Assembly: GCF_963678635.1 (NCBI RefSeq) | Contig: NC_087071.1 | Location: forward strand, 46,606,889 to 46,670,888 | Reading direction: 5' to 3' | Length of the DNA stretch: 64,000 bases | Origin: Symsagittifera roscoffensis | Lineage: Eukaryota > Xenacoelomorpha > Acoela > Convolutidae | The notes under the pieces: model-generated | Told to the model about the DNA's origin: nothing | What the model saw: the letters and a program-made list of their open reading frames with translations, nothing else | The model's database searches: none | In this document: positions 11,121 to 23,723 of the stretch, piece by piece | How the letters are laid out: every line of letters starts with the position of its first letter | How positions within the stretch are numbered: position 1 is the stretch's first letter | Program-made: the position numbers and the translations under genes

Positions 11121-12915
11121 GACCTGATAGTTGCGTAATTACAGAAGATGCCTTTGATGAGCTTGTTATTGAAAACTAGTGTCGCCAAGAAAAAAACCTT
11201 CTAGGACTAAACGCATGCGTACCAGTGTAGCAGTCATGACTTGAAGGGTTAATAATGTTTCTAACATTAAGAAAAACTCAAACAGACAAAATAGTAAAAA
11301 AAAATTTACGGGTAGCCTTCAGTACCAAGCAATACAAAGAAGTACGTAGCAGTGCGAAGCAGTACAGAGAGCAATCAGGACGACGCTAGACTGTAGTCGG
11401 TTTTTCGTCTGAGCGGTTTAAACTTCTGTGAGATAAAACAGTTGATTCTCGAAGTTAAAGAGCTCAGCTTAAGTACTTCAAAAAAAATTGATCTGCAGAG
11501 ACACTAATAAAACTTATTTCATCAGATGGCTACACAGATATAGAAAAAGAATACAGTGATGGGCAGAAGCGTTAGTTCTATTATTCTTGCTCCCAACCAG
11601 AAAAAAAATAACCTGGACAAGAGCAAGCACAACGCCATCTTCTCCGACACTCTTGATCGACCTGAACCCCATCCAGGGTGTTAACGGACAATTAAACAGT
11701 TATATGGAGTCTATGGCTCAAAGTCGATTGGGTGAGTGCGGTCAGACATGTCACCTTTCAAAGGACGGACCAAAAGCCGGTGGAACCCTTTAAATTGACA
11801 AGGGCCGTGGCAGTAGAAAGGTTTGAAGGGAGATTTGGCCATTCTCGAAAGACAACTGGAAGCCAGACCAGATGCCCCGTGGCGCATCACTTTAGTCAAA
11901 AGAGCGACCGAAGCCATTACATAGAGGAGTCCAGACAGACGGAGACGATAGGATGGTATGAGCAGGCGAACCTGCCCATCTCGGACATCAGCGTCTGCAT
12001 CTGAGTTGTCATCTGTTCTAGTCTCTGATCACAAGTTGTCTGCAAACTAGTTAACTCCATCCAAAACTGTCGTGTGTCACCAACTCTACACCACAATATT
12101 TGGCTCCAGACATCAAGTTCAGTACACCCTGCAACTCTCGGCCTTAAAATGGTTGTCTCCTGCTTCTCGCTATTGCAGTTTTTTCGCCAATTCTAGAGAC
12201 TTTGCTCGTTCCATTTCAATGCTTAAACTCATCACGTTGAAGTAGCTCCTGTAGTTCTGCATCGCTTACCGCTTATCTTCCTTACGAAATGCTCAAATTT
12301 CATGTTGCCTCTCGTCTGCGCGCACAGATTTGTTTTCACCAGATCGCCAGCAATCTGACTCGTCTCGAAAACTTCTGAAGTCCTTTCTTGTTGCCATCAA
12401 CTATTATCCCTCTGGCTCATCTCGAAGTCTTAACCTTCCTTGTTGCCCTCAAGAAGAGTTTTGACCTGGGCCCGAGCTGCTGCCTGACAATAGAATGACA
12501 TCATTCGTTAATCACATCCTGCTAGCAATCTTCTTCGCGTAGGCTCCGGGAAGCCTTCGACATCCATTCTGAACTTATCCGGCTTTTTGGTGAGTTCTTC
12601 ATTGTTTAAAGTCGTCTCGATCGACCACGGCACCCAGGAGAGCCAATGTAGGTTTAACTTGCTTCTCCAGAGCCGTTCAATCTCTAGTCGAAAGGCAATG
12701 CAAAGGGGTCCCTTGGGTAACAAATTTAGGGGGCAAAGAACCAACAATACCGAAACTGTTATACTGGTGGCAGTTAATCTCTACTATACTACAATGTTTT
12801 TTCATTTTTTGTCAATGCTTTTGTGATCAGCAAGAAAAACAGTAATCACAAAATTTTTGGTCACCGCTTACTGCGGTCACAAAAATATGCATTTAGGTTG
12901 CGATAAAATTAAATC
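11121..12915. other. Degenerate region, possible minus-strand gag-like remnants
   Basis: No intact gene. A run of short quasi-repeats (AGTACnnAGCAGT) lies at 11305-11375. On the minus strand 11711-12750 shows scattered coding-like pieces, among them a helix-like AVSDAELQELLQRDEF frame near 12250 and a 79-residue frame at 12508-12747, all interrupted. It may be a gag-like leftover of the GC-richer element type seen at 1-5 kb. Confidence 0.3.
12839..12893. repeat. Imperfect hairpin around ACCGC-TTACT-GCGGT
   Basis: A short stem (ACCGC/GCGGT with a TTACT loop) is extended by TTTTT/AAAAA arms with two mismatches, close to 12861-12889. The sequence resembles the mirror-like ends of small elements; it may mark a decayed insertion edge. 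Confidence 0.35.
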
Positions 12916-13648
12916 CAGATACAGAAGGTTCTAAACTGGCCTGAATGTTATCTAGTGATCTAATCGGAAAGTAAAGGTCTGATCAGAACGGAAAGGTCCG
13001 CGATAAATCAATACGATTGCCTCATTGATATCCCGCTTCCTGTTAGTTTAACAAGTTGACTTTTTAAAACATTTTCAAAAAGTTCGATTACTCTCAGTAG
13101 TTCCGCACAAATACTCAATTTGACCTGCTAAAACTAACATGGTCTCTACAGATCGCTATTCTTCTGAGACACTTAAATTGAGCTCTCTCTCTCTATCTTC
13201 GAGAAACAACTGCTCTTTTGCGACATTTTCCTTCTCTCTAATGGAGAGTTGAATTCAATTTAGCTTTGTACCGATCAATCTCTCAAAAAGTAGGTAAACC
13301 GTAGACTGTTAATCTGAGTTTGGTTTGTTGAATTTTACTTAGAGTTAAATTCGTCCCTTCAAGCCCTGAATTTATTGTGAAACCCTTGTGCAATGTTATA
13401 ACCGGAGTATCCACTGACTACACTAGATAGGATTGCCAAATCCATCCATCCAAGATATCGCAAGATGAGTGGTGCAAATATGAAGTCCACATTCACCTCA
13501 CAGCAGAGTTTTCATTGCAAAGTTGTCCTTGTTAACTTATCCCTTCGGAAACGGCTCTATCGCGGCAACCAAAATTTACTACTACCCATAGCACAGTGTA
13601 CCTTATCTGAAATTACTCTATGATTCAGCACCCTCGGACATAAGCTCA
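12915..13648 (+). repeat. Diverged 5' LTR of element A
   Basis: The right end is firm: the block AGTGTACCTTATCTGAAAT to ...TAAGCTCA (about 13600-13648) matches the right end of the LTR at 43714-44091 and is followed at once by a PBS. Further left only islands match: ACACTAGATAGG (13420s), TTGAATTTTACTTAGA (13330s), GTAGTTCCGCAC (13098) and GGTTCTAAAC (12925). The copy looks interrupted by extra sequence, so the left edge is approximate. Confidence 0.5.
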
Positions 13649-13650
13649 TC

Positions 13651-13673
13651 TGGTGCAACCAAGAGTCTCGAAC
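13651..13673 (+). promoter_or_regulatory. tRNA primer-binding site of element A
   Basis: TGGTGCAACCAAGAGTCTCG and three more bases begin 2 nt after the LTR end. The complement reads as a complete tRNA 3' end: CCA, discriminator A, a 6-nt acceptor strand, a 5-nt T-stem strand and a T-loop TTCGAGA. Pairing may therefore cover 23 nt, beyond the usual 18. The tRNA identity is not known to me. Confidence 0.75.
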
Positions 13674-14159
13674 AAAGACCTCAACAGTATTAGGTTTAGC
13701 AAATTCAGAAGTGTTAAGAAGTGTTGAAAACTTACCTCCACGTCTGAATAATTCTAATGAAAACCAACGAGTATTCAAGCATACATCAGGTCAAAACCCG
13801 AATAACGGGACGAACCTCTACATCGTGAAACGAAAAAGCAGGCTGCAATGACTACTTCTCTACAAAATTCTCACTACAATTAATTTTCATTCACTGACAG
13901 GAAATAATTTCCTTGGAGCAGTAAGATTCATTTTTGAGCAATTTATTTCACTGATGTATAATCATAAAATATCACATAATAACGACTGATAAAAAGATAA
14001 AAATGTCGTTAATTTCAAACAAATCTGCAGTAGCTTCAAAACTTTTGTAAATTTAAAAATTAATTTAATTAGAAAAATAAAAATTAGTCAAAAATTCAAC
14101 TTAAAAGTATTTTTTTTTTAACTTTAAGAACAAGTTAATTGCTTCTAAAGGACTCAAAT

Positions 14160-14930
14160 CTAAACCCTTTTACTGATCAAGCTTCCTTGTTTCTTCATCT
14201 AGAACATAACCATATCCACTCAGAAGTAATAATTGTTTAAATCCTAAACTTTTAAACCAATCCCTTCTTAAAGTTATAACCTTTCTTTAGTCTTAAACGT
14301 TAAACTTAAATATTGTCAAGGCCTATCCTTGTTTCGTAACCACGTAAATTTTGTTTTAAAGCAGATCATCAAGTCTGTCCTTGGATCTTTAATTTTAAAC
14401 CTATTTTGAACCGTAATTCAATTAAAAATATTTGATCATCAAGGATTTTCTTGGACCAATAAGAACAAATTTGTTTTCCCCATTTCTGAAAAAAAGTGTC
14501 TAACGACCTCAAACGTCGATTCACTCTCCAATTCTCATCAACGACCCAAGACTAATAAAAAATGTTAATTAACTAACCATTTTATTTAAGATAAGCAGTG
14601 AAGAACTTCGGTTACTCATCCGTCAATTGAGCCCCTCCTATTAATTGACTCAGGCTTAATCATATCCAATAAATAAAGTCTTAAAACAGTCTTTGAGGAT
14701 CTACACTTGTTCTAGTTATACCTGAACCTTCAATATTGGTTTACTTTTCTCCAAACTTTGATTACAAGTCAAAACCCTAAGTAGGATTAGGTAAAGTTTT
14801 CTTAAAATAAAACTTAATCACAGAGAAAAAATAACATCATTCGAACGAATTGATATACTCTCTCTCCAACCAGTCCACACTCAACAATCATTGCCTTATC
14901 TAAACTTTCTTGGAAAAAAATGAAAGACCA
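14160..14930 (+). promoter_or_regulatory. Leader (5' untranslated) of element A
   Basis: No ORF. Holds blocks that are nearly identical to element B: ACGACCTCAAACGTCGATTC at 14503 and CAGTGAAGAACTTCGGTTAC at 14596, preceded by an AGAACAAATTTGTTTTC near-palindrome. The conservation in an untranslated position suggests an RNA signal (packaging, dimerisation or translation); the role is inference. Confidence 0.55.
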
Positions 14931-15039
14931 AGTATTCTATCTCTTTTTACCAGGCATCAGTAATAATAAGTTTTTCACGGTATATCTACTATCGAAGAAT
15001 TTTTACCACAATCATCAAATCAACCACCCAACCGAATAC

Positions 15040-15540
15040 AAACAGATGACATAAAATTAGATTTCTCAAAGGTTATAATAGAATCTATCAAAAGTATAGG
15101 AGAACATCAAAAATCACACAGAGCAAACTCAGTTTCCAAAAATCATTTATAGCTATGCTTCTCTATTTAAAACAAATGACACATTTTATGTACCACCAAC
15201 CTAATTATCTCGACACGCAATAATAAGACGAGAAATAATTTTTGTTTCACAATTTCTAGATTCAATTCGTGAAACACTCACCGTTAGTGAAATGACACAG
15301 ATACAAAAAATTTATCTACAAAGAATCCTGGCATGGTACATTATTGATAATTTTCAACCCAGTTTAGACTTAATCTCACAAACAAGAAAAAGTTTGCCAC
15401 AAACGGACAAGGAAACCTTTTTAGCAGATGAAACAGACTTTATATGGGACAATGAATGGTCTCATAAACCATTTTTGAATATCCCAAGTGATATTTCGAG
15501 AGGAGCAATTGCCATCAACTCTGTACACAGAGATTTTTGA
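15040..15540 (+). pseudogene. Gag N-terminal region of element A
   Basis: An intact piece, 15292-15540 (82 residues, MTQIQKIYLQRILAWYIIDN to IAINSVHRDF), matches element B at 26870-27110, where the frame has stops. Shared spacing of L/I/W residues and of a DxxDxxW-like motif (ADETDFIWDNEWSH in A, AEQSDYVWELE in B) shows protein-level conservation. Upstream, DDIKLDFSKVIIESIKSI near 15048 matches NDIDLEFSKVFTEYIKCI in B. The fold is mostly helical; I take it as the N-terminal part of Gag, ahead of the capsid-like segment. Confidence 0.55.
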
Positions 15541-16130
15541 AGAGTAACTTCATTCTCAGCTGACACCACACATTTAAATTAAAATACAATACTTAATGAT
15601 AGACCAAGCACCAAGCAACCACAACTTAAACTCAACATTTATACATACACAAGAACTTTAATGGAACTAGAAATATAACGCAACTAGACATCACATTTAA
15701 TAAATGAGGAAATAGTAGAAACATTACCTATAACAACACAATTTTGTATTTCCACTACTCACCCAACATTTACAACACCACATAACAAAATTAGTTTATC
15801 TTCCCTACAAACAACAATACAACCAACAGTTAGACCATCTGTTATTCTCAAATACTCCTGTATGGATTACAAAACACATAGACCAAGAACCAAAAAACGA
15901 CAATCCAATAAACAATCAAAAACACGCAAGTGGCAATAATTTTGCTAATCATAACTATGGTTTTTAACAAATATCATTATTAGCAATTCCACAGAGAAAC
16001 CAATTTAGCAAACACAAAATTAACATCAAGAACATAATTATACTCAAAAATAACCAAAACAAATATAGATTAATTTTTTTAAAATTTTTAATGTTAAACT
16101 CACAATACTTTTTATTGTTAGAAGAAAAAG

Positions 16131-17638
16131 CCCGACAGACCACGCTGAAAACAATTCACTTTTTCAACAACAAAAAAAACAACTAAAAAGCTTTTTACAA
16201 GACGCCAACCACACTATTCTGAAGATGAAAATTACGTTCACCAAAATTAGCAGCAGTGTTTTAATGACTAACGAAACAACCACTGGAACAATTTAGATCA
16301 ACCAGATAATATTTTTCAGCCAGATATTTTTGAAACTTTTATGAACCCTCAACAACCACGACAACCACATCAACACTTTTTTCAAATACAAAATCGGGCA
16401 CCGCCTAATAATAATATACAACCGCAAAACCCAACGAAATTTCAAGGTCACCAAACCGAATCAAAGAGAAACGAAATCCTTACTCTTTTTAACAACACAA
16501 ATCACAAAAAGCCTTACAAATTTTACAAAAAATAACAAACACAGCAGAATCGTTACAAATGACAATGAATCCATACCTTATTGGTGGATCATCTATGACA
16601 CCTAAAAACCACTCGTGGTATTTGAAGGAATAGATCCTGAATACTCAGTAGAAGACTACGTAAAGGCTGTTACAGCAAAATAAATCTTAATTTTAGAGCC
16701 AGAATCTATAAGCACACCTCAACATCAAAACTGGATACCTTGACTTACAGCATTAATCCAAATCACACTCGATCGCGCAACTCAAAAAATGGTTTTCTGC
16801 TGTACACATAGAAACTAAGTACGACTCAGAACGATTTACACAAAAATTTTCGAGAATGTTCATTCCAGAGTGAAATAAACAAAATCAAAAAATTCTAAGA
16901 AAGGATATTAGTAGACTACTAAACAAAAAAATTTCAGTAAGAATCGAAACTCTAGTACATTAAGCTTATTCTATTAATACACATAATTACAAAAATACGA
17001 AAATGACAACAAATTTATTGATATCTTTAACACAACATTTACGAAAAGTTGCCTGAAAAAAGATAGCATCACATCCATCATCAATCCGAGAATCCAATAT
17101 AGATTTCCCCAAATTAGTAGACAATTTAGAACACGCTAAAATCACAATGAAACAGAAAACTTAAAAGTAGAACAAAAAAATGTTTTAACAACAACCTCAC
17201 ATATTAATAATATTCAAGAAGCTGACAATGAATTAGCACAAAAAATTACTTAAATCCTAAAGATACATGAAAAGTATACAAATTTTAAAGGTGAACCATC
17301 TTTCAAAAAATGGTGTAACCATTGTCGAAGATATAGACATTGTTTTGCTGAATGCAGACAAAAAACAACAAGACAATAAAAATAGACCACCTAAACACAA
17401 AAAAAACAAACAAGTGTTTTTATCAAAAGATTAAAAATGATCAGAAATTAACGAAGCAAAGCGTTAAAAAACAGCTCGGGAGAACTTTTACGAAATAGCT
17501 ATTGTGATAACAGATCAGAATCTTTAATTACTTCAAGATTTGTTAGAAGTAATTACACAAACTATAATAGAAACGGTTCAATATCAAACTCTCGAAATAG
17601 ACACTATTCCAATGGCCGCTCATGAAGTTCTTCCAATA
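16131..17638 (+). repeat. Gag tandem duplication, unit 1 (element A)
   Basis: Starts at GCCCGACAGACCACGCTGAA and runs to the next occurrence of that string at 17639, a period of about 1.5 kb. Inside are the linker (ORF 16341-16535, Pro/Gln-rich), the capsid-like region (from about 16558, MNPYLIGGSS) and a zinc knuckle at 17314-17355 reading C-N-H-C-x4-H-x4-C. The capsid frame holds many stops, so it is not translatable. Confidence 0.7.
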
Positions 17639-19110
17639 GCCCGACAGACCACGCTGAAAACTATTCAATTTTTTTCAAAAAAAAGCCAACTAAGTACATT
17701 TTACAAGAAGCTAACCACACTACTCTGATGATGAAGATTCCATTCACCAAAATCAGCAGCAGTGTATTAATGACTAACGAAACAACCACTGGAACAATAT
17801 AGATCAACCAGATGATATACTTCAGCCAGATATTTTTGAAACTTTTATGAACCCTCAACAACCACGACAACCACATCAACACTTTTTTCAAATAAAGTCG
17901 GGCACAGCCTAGAAAAAATATACAACCGCAAAACCCAACAAATTTTCAAGGTCACCAAACTGAATCAATGAGAAACGAAATCCTTACTCTTTTTAACAAC
18001 ACGAATCACAAAATCCTTACAAATTTTGCAAAAATTAACAAACACAGCAAAACCGTTACAAATGACAATGAATCCATACCTTATTGGTGGATCATCTATG
18101 ACACCTAAAAACCACTCGTGGTATTTGAAGGAATAGATCCTGAATACTCAGTAGAAGACTACGTAAAGGCTGTTACCGCAAAATTTATCTTAATTGTAGA
18201 CCCAGAACCTATGAACACACCTCAACATCAAAACTCGATACCTTGACGTACAGCATTAATCCAAATTGCACTCGATCGAGCAACTCAAAAATGTTTTTCT
18301 GTTCTACACATAGAAACTAATTCCGACTGAGAACTATTTACACAAAAACTTTCGAAAATGTTCAACTCTGAGCAAAATAAACAAAATCAAAGAGTTTCAT
18401 GCAAGGACATTAGTAGACTACCAAACGAAATAAACAAATCAGTTACAGTAATAATCGAAATTCTAGTACAATATTCTTTTAATACACATGATTACAAAAA
18501 TACGAAAATGACAGAAAGTTCAAGTATGACTTATCATCCATCATCAATCCGGGAATCCAATATTGATTTTCGCAACCTAGTAGACAATTTAGAACACGTT
18601 AAAGTCACAATGAAACAGAAAATTTAAAAATAGAGTAAGTAAAAATGTTCAAACAACAACCTCACATATTAATAATGTTCAAGAATCTGACGATGAATTA
18701 GCAGGAAAAATTACTTAAATCTTAAAGATAAATGAAAAGTATCCAAATTTTGAAGGTGAACCATCTTTCAAAAAATGGTGTAACCATTGTCGAAGATATA
18801 GACATGGCTATGCTGAATGCAGACAAAAACAACAAGACAATGTAAATAGACCACCTAAACACAAAAAACCAAACAAATTTTTCTATCAATAGATGAAAAA
18901 TGATCAGAAATTACCGGAGCAAAACGTTGAAAAAACAACTCGGGAGAGCCTTTACCAAATAGCTGTAGTGATAACAGATCACAATCCTTAATTACTTCAA
19001 ACTCTAATAGAAGTAATTACACAAAGTATAATAGAAACGGTTCAAATTCAAACTTTCGAAATAGATACTATTCCAATGGTCGCTCATGAAGTTCTTCAAA
19101 TAAGGGAAAC
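17639..19110 (+). repeat. Gag tandem duplication, unit 2 (element A)
   Basis: Second copy of the preceding unit, about 90% alike by eye. Its zinc knuckle at 18779-18820 reads C-N-H-C-x4-H-x4-C. A clean 89-residue frame at 18358-18627 covers the capsid C-terminal helices. The end, TCAATGGTCGCTCATGAAG (about 19074), matches unit 1 at 17609. Since no RS-rich tail or pol follows, the duplication may have formed by unequal exchange within A. Confidence 0.7.
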
Positions 19111-19149
19111 GAAAAATAATCAAATAATCAAAATTGGAATCGCCGAAAT

Positions 19150-19720
19150 AGAGACCTACAATCAATAGAAACTTACTGAAAATCCGACATGAAACATCAC
19201 ATTAGAACACAACAATTTCAAAAACTTCTCACAAAAATGGATTCAGTCCATAGACAATCAATCGATCATAACCTACAAAAGCTTGCTGAAACAGCAGGTT
19301 TTACCAACATTTACCGACAAGACTACAGAAGGTATTTTAAAGACATCTAAGATTAAATATACTGAAATGATTTTTCTCGAATCAATAGTTTTCGTTTTTT
19401 ACCCAAAAAAAACGAACTCATAGCTATTCTGGGATGGCCCTACTATATCTTAGAAAAATTGACTATTTTATTCGCAATGTTTATTTTCATAGGATTTTTT
19501 TTTTCATTTTAAAAGGAATTTATAATACACCTGCAATGCATACACAAGTAAATAGACAAGCTAGTGTAGCACGCATTTGATTTGCATCATTTTTCAGAAG
19601 ATTTCCTACTTTTATAAAAACACCCGTTTTGAAACACAAAGAAGCAAAAACAAAAAAAGTTATCAACAAAACCAAATGCATATGACACTCCAAAAAATAA
19701 AACAATAAACACACCTACAG
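19150..19720 (+). pseudogene. Env C-terminal remnant of element A
   Basis: The segment from about 19153 (GAGACCTACAATCAATAG) aligns with element B at 38754-39340. It keeps the helix RQSIDHNLQKLAETAGF (RQSIDQNLGKLAKTAGF in B) and the membrane-proximal VNRQASVAR match near 19550. The join with gag sequence at about 19150 shows a deletion of what corresponds to about 9.3 kb of B (29.46-38.75 kb). Stops make it non-coding. Confidence 0.6.
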
Positions 19721-19953
19721 CTCCTGCACATTTACATAACTTACAGATTAACAATTCTCTATCGCTATTACCACAAAGCTATCGAAATACACTTTCGACC
19801 TCCGACCGACCAATACAGAATAATAACTTACAACATAGCGCCTTATCTCATATAGCACTCCGACAGCCAACTATAGACGATATATGAAAAAATTGTAGAA
19901 CAACCACACACCTTAAATTTTCGTTCTCAGAAAAATCATCTTTTTAGCACACG

Positions 19954-21720
19954 ATGAGCCAAAAAAAATGGATTTCTCAACTATTACCTTTTCTATTCAT
20001 CCAATCTCCAAGGGAACTTTCACGCATTTCAATTTCAGACCTCACCTCTACTCCCCTACCCAGTTCTTCTTCTAATTCACCACGCATGGACTCAGATGGC
20101 TCAATTGAATCAGATTTTAATACCATCTCTAATTTTAATAATTCCGATGTTGAAACTCTCGATGAATTCCTCGACTCTGAACCCAGTTTTTTTTTCATTT
20201 TTCTCAACTCCGTTTTCAACCCAAAACTCCCCCTACCCCTTTTGATCACACTTTCTCCTTCTTCGCACACGGACCCCACCCTTAATCTTTCCCCTCTGTC
20301 CAGTAATGAACACGATGTAGACAGCACTATCACTGACGATCAAATCGAGTTCCATTTAGATGAATTTATTAATCATCAACAACAAATTCATAACACCAAC
20401 AGTTCATTAAGAATTCATCAACTGACCCATTAAGCCTCAACCTCCGAATTATCTATTCCCTGTGTCCACATTGCACTTTCACATGCAGACAGAGTTTTTA
20501 TGAAACGAAAAGACTCTAAAGCCATACCAAATTAATCAATAGTCGCCCACAACTATTTCGACTTTATTCCCACAAACCACACCATACTAGTACACCAGAA
20601 TTTTCATTACATATTCTAGCGTTTGTCCCTCAGTACATCTACTTTAATGGAGAAAATCAAGCCAAACCCGCACAATATGTCGATGAAAATTCACTAATCC
20701 CAAAATTTTCGCGAATTTCTTATTATAACTTCAATAACCCACTAAAAAATACTCTTAAAGAAGCCCCACTCTTAACAAACTTTGTGAATCTCTCATTCAA
20801 CAACTACTACTGCACTTCACCTTAATCAATTCACAAACATAGGCTTAAATCAAACACTAAATCAATTCATTGCACAAAAAGCTGATCAATTCTGTATTAA
20901 TTAAAGGACCAGACTGACACTAGAGAATGACCCTAACAAAAAGCCTCAACTAACTGCACAATTCATCTTTAAATCAGTTTAGGTTTTTCAGTTTGACAGC
21001 ACAAATAAAAAAATCGTCCACATCATAGTTCACGCATTAACAAACACTAAATCTTATATTTTCTTCAACAAACTCAATATTTTTGCACTGAGGTTTAATT
21101 TTCTCACACAGAGCGAACGAGATATTCATTGCCCGCATGAAGTTGTGAAAAAAAAATGAAATTAACCCATACATAAACATATATAAGTTCATCCATCGGC
21201 ATTTCATCCACAGTTCCCCAACCCGTAACCCACACCAATGCTTCATATTTATCAACTCAAAATTCACATCCCTTATTTCTTAAACTTCAAATATTGCATT
21301 AAATCTACTAACTTGCACGTCATCCTCCGTAATTACGATCATGTCCGTCAGCTGTAATTTTTCCCCTTAAAAAACACATTCACACTAGAAGACGCTCGTC
21401 ACAACATCATTCCCCACGAAAATATACCACTCATTGAAGTGGCCTCATAAGAAATCATATATAAAATTAAATTTAAACACAAGCTTTACAATCTAATACA
21501 AAACTCAAATCACGAAATTTCAGCTAAAACTGAGGAATTAATCATAATCGGAGCCCTTGAACTTTTCTGGCAACTGCTTCGCTCAAACAACCTATTACGC
21601 ATGCTTGCTAAGCTTTTTGTAACATCCAACACCATTAAAACTCATTTCCTCCATGGAATTTCCCTGGACCTAATCTTTGTTAGTATAAGACACTCACTAT
21701 TCTTACACGTGTGTTTCATC
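19954..21720 (+). pseudogene. Third ORF downstream of env, element A copy
   Basis: The open part 19954-20433 (159 residues) is Ser/Pro/Asp-rich and holds NSDVETLDEFLDSEPS, matched in B by NSDIETPDEFVDSEPS at about 39763. The C-terminal end at 21469-21670 reads KFKHKLYNLIQN, then TEELIIIGALELFWQLL, then LRMLAKLFVTS, matching B's KFNHKIYNLFNN, NEELNTIKALQLLWPLL and IRILLKLLTTS. The match is at residue level with many silent-type differences. Between these ends the frame is broken. Function unknown; it is neither gag, pol nor env by position. Confidence 0.6.
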
Positions 21721-23050
21721 TTTACATTTTAGATTTCACTCAGCGATCATCTAAAAGAATAAAACAAGGATAAAAATAAAGAACCACTTCAATTTTTTCC
21801 CAGCTCCAATTATGGACTAAGAAATTTCCTCCTCCTGAAACTCAATATAAACGCAGTAAGTTGATATTTTAGCAGTTAAATTCGAATATGAAGTAGTAAC
21901 TAAGAAAATGAAAGTAATTTCATGATCACTAATCATTTTATCTGTGCTTCTTGTAAAATTAGGAATGTTTGTAATTCAATCACCCACATTTCACGCTCTC
22001 TTTTGTCACAATATCCAACTCGCCCTTGTTGTTTATTAAAAGAATGTCAAGTTTTAAAAACGAACTGATAAAACTTTAACTTGCTTTCCCGCGTTTCAAA
22101 GCTTTCCCTTAACCCGGTTGGAAAGAAACAAAAGTAAGCTTAAACTAACAAACGCTGCTTACTAACACCACAAAACTAACCGCAATTTTAAGAAACTCCC
22201 ATATTACTCAGAGCAGATTAAACCCATATTAAAACTGGATAAATTACTCTTCTGATACCCACTTTCGAGTTTTATTAAAACTCATTGAAACACTAAAATA
22301 TTCATAGGAAAAACATAAAACACGATAATCAGTTTTTAAAAAAAGTACAAAAGCAAAAACCAAAAAAGAAAACACCCGCTAAAAAGTACGAAAAGTTGAA
22401 CACAAAAAAAAGACTCTGCTCAAAGATACGGTAAAATCACACTCCCAAAACTGGCCTAACCCTCCACTAAAGAATGTCCTGAGCATGCTGTGTAGCCAGC
22501 CTCACCACTCGCGCAACCCCACGCTTGAGACAGGCTCTCCTATTTTTGACTAGATTAGCTCTAGGGTGAGCAACTCTTTAAAATTACCAAAACTAAACAA
22601 AAAGGTTTTTGCGAAAACAACTAATAAATATCACAACTAAAACTGATATCACTAACAAGATGCAGATATAAATATGTAATCTAAATAATTTTCAGAATAA
22701 AACGAAACAAGTAGTAAAGGAAGATGAAAACCTGATGGCATTCCGATTCTGGAATGGCAAATTTATTGGTTTGTTGCCGTAGTCCTATGGACCTATGGAC
22801 CCAACATCGCAGCAAAGGAAATCATTGAAGAAGAACAATGACCAACACGATATTGATCTCAAATACGAGTCCTAGTCACTTGGCGCTTCACACAGAGAAG
22901 TCAAAACCCTCCTCGCTATTCGATGAATAGTTCAGAATACCCATAGTTTCGATCCAACTTAACGAAATCAACACATCATTGCATACATCCGAAACCCTAG
23001 CTCGATCACTCAATACAATCTAAATACTTTAGACCAACTTCTGAAGAACG
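21721..23050 (+). other. 3' non-coding region of element A
   Basis: Holds blocks also present before the 3' LTR of B: TAACCCGGTTGGAAAG at 22110, CTGGCCTAACCC then GTCCTGAGCATGCT at 22476, and GGGTGAG(C/T)AACTCTT near 22566, in the same order and similar spacing. No gene seen. Likely the 3' untranslated part; a role in RNA export or processing is possible. Confidence 0.5.
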
Positions 23051-23723
23051 AGCAACTATACCCTTCTCTCCGTGAAGACAACTACTTCATCACATGACCA
23101 GTTGTTTCTTTCTCCTCATTCATGCAGTCACTGCTTCAAATGAATCTACTCTAAGAATCAAACAGTCTCGCCATCTATCCTTCACCACAATAAACATAAA
23201 GTTTCAAGACTCTCTAAACCCCGGAGTTCTTTCTATTTTTTATGCAAGAATAATTTTAACAAAGGCAGACAAAACTATATTTCAAGGACATTAATAATGA
23301 CAGAAATAATACCACAAATCAAAATATTTTTTGTCAAGAATCTTGGGCGGGGAGGGGTTGAGAACCTTGCTTTGTTTCGATCCACAGCGCATAACAGGCA
23401 CCTTTAACTTATAAACAAGAAAAGAGTAAAGACATAAGAAAAGAGTAAAGAACGCAAGTAAACAGAAATAACACTGACTTTGACATTAACCCAATTTGAG
23501 AAAACTGGATCAATAGGTAAACTTTTATTCCACTGGAAATCCAAAAACTCAACTCCACTCTCGAAACTAGAAATGGTTCACGTTTTTGTGCTCCATGTCC
23601 ACGTTCGTTCTTGGAGAGGGCTATATATTTCTCTTTCAGCAGATTTTTCCTTAAAAAAGATACAAAAAAAATCACCAAGACCTATTATTCTGAATAGGCC
23701 ATAAAAACTTGTTTCTATTTCAG
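23051..23723. other. Unassigned sequence upstream of the sulfotransferase fragment
   Basis: Short open frames (23094-23294, 23480-23704) have no recognisable domain. The 3' end shows an intron-like polypyrimidine tract and acceptor (TTTCTATTTCAG, ending 23723). It may be intronic sequence of the sulfotransferase gene. Confidence 0.35.

Larger units (their letters stand above)
12915..23050 (+). mobile_element. Element A: deleted env-bearing Gypsy-type LTR retroelement
   Basis: Same family and orientation as element B (24291-43351), shown by matching leader, gag, env C-terminal, third-ORF and 3' non-coding blocks in the same order. Order in A: diverged 5' LTR, PBS at 13651, leader (14.2-14.9 kb), gag N-terminal region (about 15.0-15.54 kb), gag capsid/zinc-knuckle region duplicated in tandem (16.13-19.1 kb), env C-terminal remnant (19.15-19.7 kb), third ORF (19.95-21.7 kb), 3' non-coding region. 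All of pol and most of env are missing. I could not place a 3' LTR; the right end is approximate. Confidence 0.75.

Noticed and set aside
11305..11375. Possible CRISPR-like or minisatellite run of AGTAC/AGCAGT units
   Set aside because: Units are short, irregular and without spacers of constant length; a small decayed microsatellite.
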